Below, piece after piece: positions 41,366-43,911 of a stretch of DNA of 43,911 bases (positions are counted from its first letter, which is position 1; the number at the start of each line of letters is the position of its first letter). The notes beneath the pieces were generated by a model. That model saw nothing but the letters and a program-made list of their open reading frames with translations, was not told where the DNA came from and did no database searches. A program made the position numbers and the translations under genes. This stretch comes from Phytophthora quininea (taxonomy: Eukaryota > Oomycota > Peronosporomycetes > Peronosporales > Peronosporaceae). The stretch is from contig JAAVTG010000714.1 in assembly GCA_011947345.1 (NCBI GenBank), positions 1 to 43,911 of the forward strand. Direction: 5' to 3'.

Positions 41366-43506
41366 GTCTCAAATCTATGGTGTATTGTTTGGTCGCTCAC
41401 ATCCAAGCCAGGCTTCAATGGCAGTGTCACAGATATCGCCAACGCCTCGTTGGATCTGCAGCTGCCTCGTAGCGATGTACTTGGTATCCGTCACGCAATT
41501 CACCACCATCATTCGGGTGCTGTAGCAGATCCCTTGGGCGCCACTTAGACTGCACTGCTTGCAATTGATCCCTCCGCACAATTCGTCCGATGAGTATTTC
41601 GTCGGCGCCGTCACTTCTCGGTCGAGTGGCGGCGAACTCGGACAAGTTGTGTCTTTAAACGTTGCAAACACAGCCACATCGCCGACAGAAGCGCGTTCAT
41701 CGGTCCATTGTAGCGGCTATTTCTCCCCGCTATCGGTAGACATCGAGACTCGGCCATGTTGCAAGTTCCTCGGATATATCCGTTGCAACACACTGCACTT
41801 CGAGCTCGTACTCCGAAAGAGGAGAGACTTGACAGAGGACCCAAAGAAGGCAGCGCCGGAGCTCGTAGAGCGTGGATGATGTTGAGATCGGTCACTTTTC
41901 CCAGCCCCGTAAAGCGTGGAATTTGACGGCGGAACTAACCGCGGCTAACGCCAAGTAGCGGAGGTTTGTCAACGCAGATTGGGGACGGAAGCGTGTCAAC
42001 GTTGGAGATGCCGCCGAGATGCAAGAACATCAAATTCGGCAACCTCAAAATGCATTCTTGATTTACCAAGGCGGTTGTCCTCTTACAGGTACTGGCTGCG
42101 CATCAGAGCGAACTGGTCGAGCTCGGGCAGCTTCGGCACGAACTTGACGACGGCGTCGATCTTGGCCTTGACCTCGGGCGTGATCTTGCTCTCGAACTGG
42201 AGCGCCTGCAGCGTCTCCTCCAGCTGAGCCGGGCGACTCGCCCCAAGCAGAACCGTTGACACGTTTTCGTTGGAGACGACCCAAGCGATGGCCATCTGCG
42301 CCAGCGAGCAGCCCAACTCGTCGGCGATCGGCTTGAGCTTGTCGGCGATCTCCACGCCCTCAGCGAAGCCTTCGTCGAAGTGGCCGGACTGAACATAGCG
42401 GACGCGTAGCGAGAGCCTTCGGGTTTGCCCGCGCTGTACTTGCCGTGAGGATGCCCATGGACAGCGGAGACCACGTGGTCAGTCCCAGCCTGTACTTCTT
42501 GTACAGACCGGCCAGGTCGAACTCGACGCGCGAGCGCTCGAGGATGTTGTACTGTGGCTGCTCCACCACCGGACGGACCAAACCCAAGCGGTCGGCGATC
42601 TCGCACGCCTCGAGGATGTCGGCCGAGCTCCACTCACTGGTGCCCCAGTAGAAGGCCCAGCCTTGCTCGATCACGAAGTTCATGGCTCGCACGGTCTCCT
42701 CGATGGGGTGTGCGGATCCGACCGGTGGCAGAAGATGACGTCGACGTAGTCGAGGCCCAGTCGCCTGAGCGAGGCCTTGGCGCCTTCAATGACGTGCTTG
42801 CGGCTCACACCGGAGGCGTTGGGTCCCGGCTTGGTGCCTGAAAGAGCTTGGTGGTGATCACCAGGTCCTCGCGACCCCACACTCCTTCGGCGACGCCTCT
42901 CTCGATGGCCCTGCCCAGCATCACCTCAGCCTTGCCGCTGCCGTAGGCCTCGGCGCAGTCGAAGAAGTTGACGCCGTGCTTGTAGGCGAGACTCATCATC
43001 TCGTACCATCCGTCGCCCTCGTACTTGGACTCGTCGCTCATGAAGGCGCCAAGTCCGAACTTGGATACGAGCAGACCCGAATTCCCCATGAACCGGTACG
43101 TCATCTTGGCGGAGCTACCGTCGGCGGAGAGTCCCATGGTGGAGTGAGTGAACGGTGGGGTGAGTAGTTGGAGTTGAGGAGATGAAGCGAATTCGACAAT
43201 GAGGAAGACCCTGGGGAGTGGAAGCAGCACCTGATTGGCCTCGGGCCAAGGTGGTCGACAGCGCGTCGAGTCTTGTACGCAAGCAACCAGTACGATACGG
43301 TAATCTAGCAATCCATTTCGTTGGTTAGGCGAGATGTAGGGTCGGTAGCGGAAAGCCCTAAGGTGAGCGCTTCCAAAGGTAATACCTTGAAGGTATAGCC
43401 GACCGGTTTGGATTAGTGATCTCGGCTGAGCAAAGGGACCAGTGGAATCGATGCGTATACGAATGGAAAGCCACTGCCGGCATTACTGTATCTCCTTGTC
43501 GGGATG
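41262..43506. repeat. segmental duplication, second copy
   Basis: Copy of 29929-31743 in the same orientation, here with a full-length AKR gene. 41366-42082 has no supported gene. At its right end the 688-bp-type element starts at 43507, exactly where the first copy passes into single-copy sequence. Confidence 0.9.
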
Positions 43507-43543
43507 AAAATGTTTATGAATAAATTGTTTACTCAATGCGCCC
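42039..43543 (-). repeat. right arm of the 1.5-kb inverted repeat
   Basis: Inverted copy of 39470-40978. Confidence 0.85.
42083..43137 (-). CDS. aldo-keto reductase, Kv-beta-like (copy Z), frameshifted
   Basis: Same protein as copy Y, read on the minus strand, with all catalytic regions. Compared with Y it lacks single bases near 42391 (CAG for CCAG), 42445 (CACGGCAAG for CACGGGCAAG) and 42839 (TTTCAGG for TTTCCAGG), and it shares the CCCC shift near 42706. As given the frame is broken four times, so it is a pseudogene if the sequence is right. Confidence 0.8.
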
Positions 43544-43911
43544 TGATCTTCCCGGAGCACGGATGGAGAAATGTTTATGAATAATTATTTAATGGTAATC
43601 CCAGCTGTGCACTCCCCAGGAAGTGTCCATGAAGTATCTCCTGTCCTGAGCGCCGACGAGAACAAGGTTACTGAGTAGATGTCGTCATGGAAACGCGTGC
43701 ACTTTTGATCGCCTACAGGCGATTGAAGTCGTATGTACGGCCAGAAGTCTCATCTAATGCTTCTCCCACACGAGCACATCGATGATGTTTCTATCCGAGC
43801 TATCCAAGTATTGCATCATCTTCCAGAAAGAAAGCAGTGCCTTCGTCGCTGCACACCCTCGGGTCTTCGCTCTTCGTCCCAACGCGTAATTTGTCAATGA
43901 CTTCGGCTGTC
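43507..43911. mobile_element. second copy of the 36-bp-TIR element, cut by the window edge
   Basis: Matches 38819-39225 in the same orientation with few differences. Its first 36 bases match the right terminal repeat of the first copy (AATTGTTTACTC) better than the left one (AAGTTGTGTACTC). Confidence 0.75.

Noticed and set aside
1..43911. CRISPR arrays, bacterial operons or prophage
   Set aside because: No regular short repeats with spacers; introns, oomycete promoters and eukaryotic transposons show nuclear eukaryotic DNA.

Overview
The window is nuclear DNA of an oomycete plant pathogen, most probably Phytophthora or a close relative. The evidence is two open reading frames with a secretion signal, an RxLR motif and a dEER motif; oomycete-type core promoters (GCTCATTYY-NCA-WTTT) in front of several genes; short introns with a CTAAC branch point; two genes resembling the oomycete M96 mating-specific family; and a mix of Crypton, Copia, LINE, hAT and other DNA transposons. 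The species cannot be told from the sequence alone.

Layout. 1-5.6 kb is ordinary host sequence: the 3' exon of an unrecognised gene, a broken PDZ-like gene, a membrane RING-H2 ubiquitin ligase, a five-exon leucine-rich-repeat gene (minus strand) and a decayed gene. 5.9-8.1 kb is a Crypton with a tyrosine recombinase and a GCR1_C-like DNA-binding region. 8.6-30.0 kb is an expanded locus of oxalate/formate-antiporter-like MFS transporters. Three near-full-length paralogues lie head to tail (22.3, 25.1 and 28.4 kb), preceded by two 5' fragments (8.7 and 15.0 kb) that belong to a large tandem duplication. Each fragment is cut by the same LINE. That LINE is itself cut by a Copia element, which survives as a solo LTR in the first unit and full length in the second. 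The first unit also took a 3.3-kb DDE transposon whose empty site is preserved in the second. An RxLR effector lies between the second and third transporters.

30.0-43.9 kb is a rearranged segment. A block holding the end of the third transporter, a noncoding stretch and an aldo-keto reductase (AKR) gene occurs twice (29.9-31.7 and 41.3-43.5 kb). A third AKR copy faces the last one, so that 1.5-kb inverted arms surround a 1.06-kb spacer. A 0.7-kb element with 36-bp terminal inverted repeats sits at the arm boundary and recurs at the right edge. Between the blocks are two M96-like genes, an RxLR-like C-terminal fragment, a hAT transposase, a LINE fragment and a second RxLR effector.

The genes do not form an operon or pathway. 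They suit the repeat-rich, fast-changing compartment of a 'two-speed' oomycete genome, where transporters and secreted effectors multiply beside transposons. Many genes carry one-base frameshifts, and those I could test look like missing bases in homopolymer runs. Either the assembly has indel errors or decay here is widespread, so 'pseudogene' calls below are provisional.
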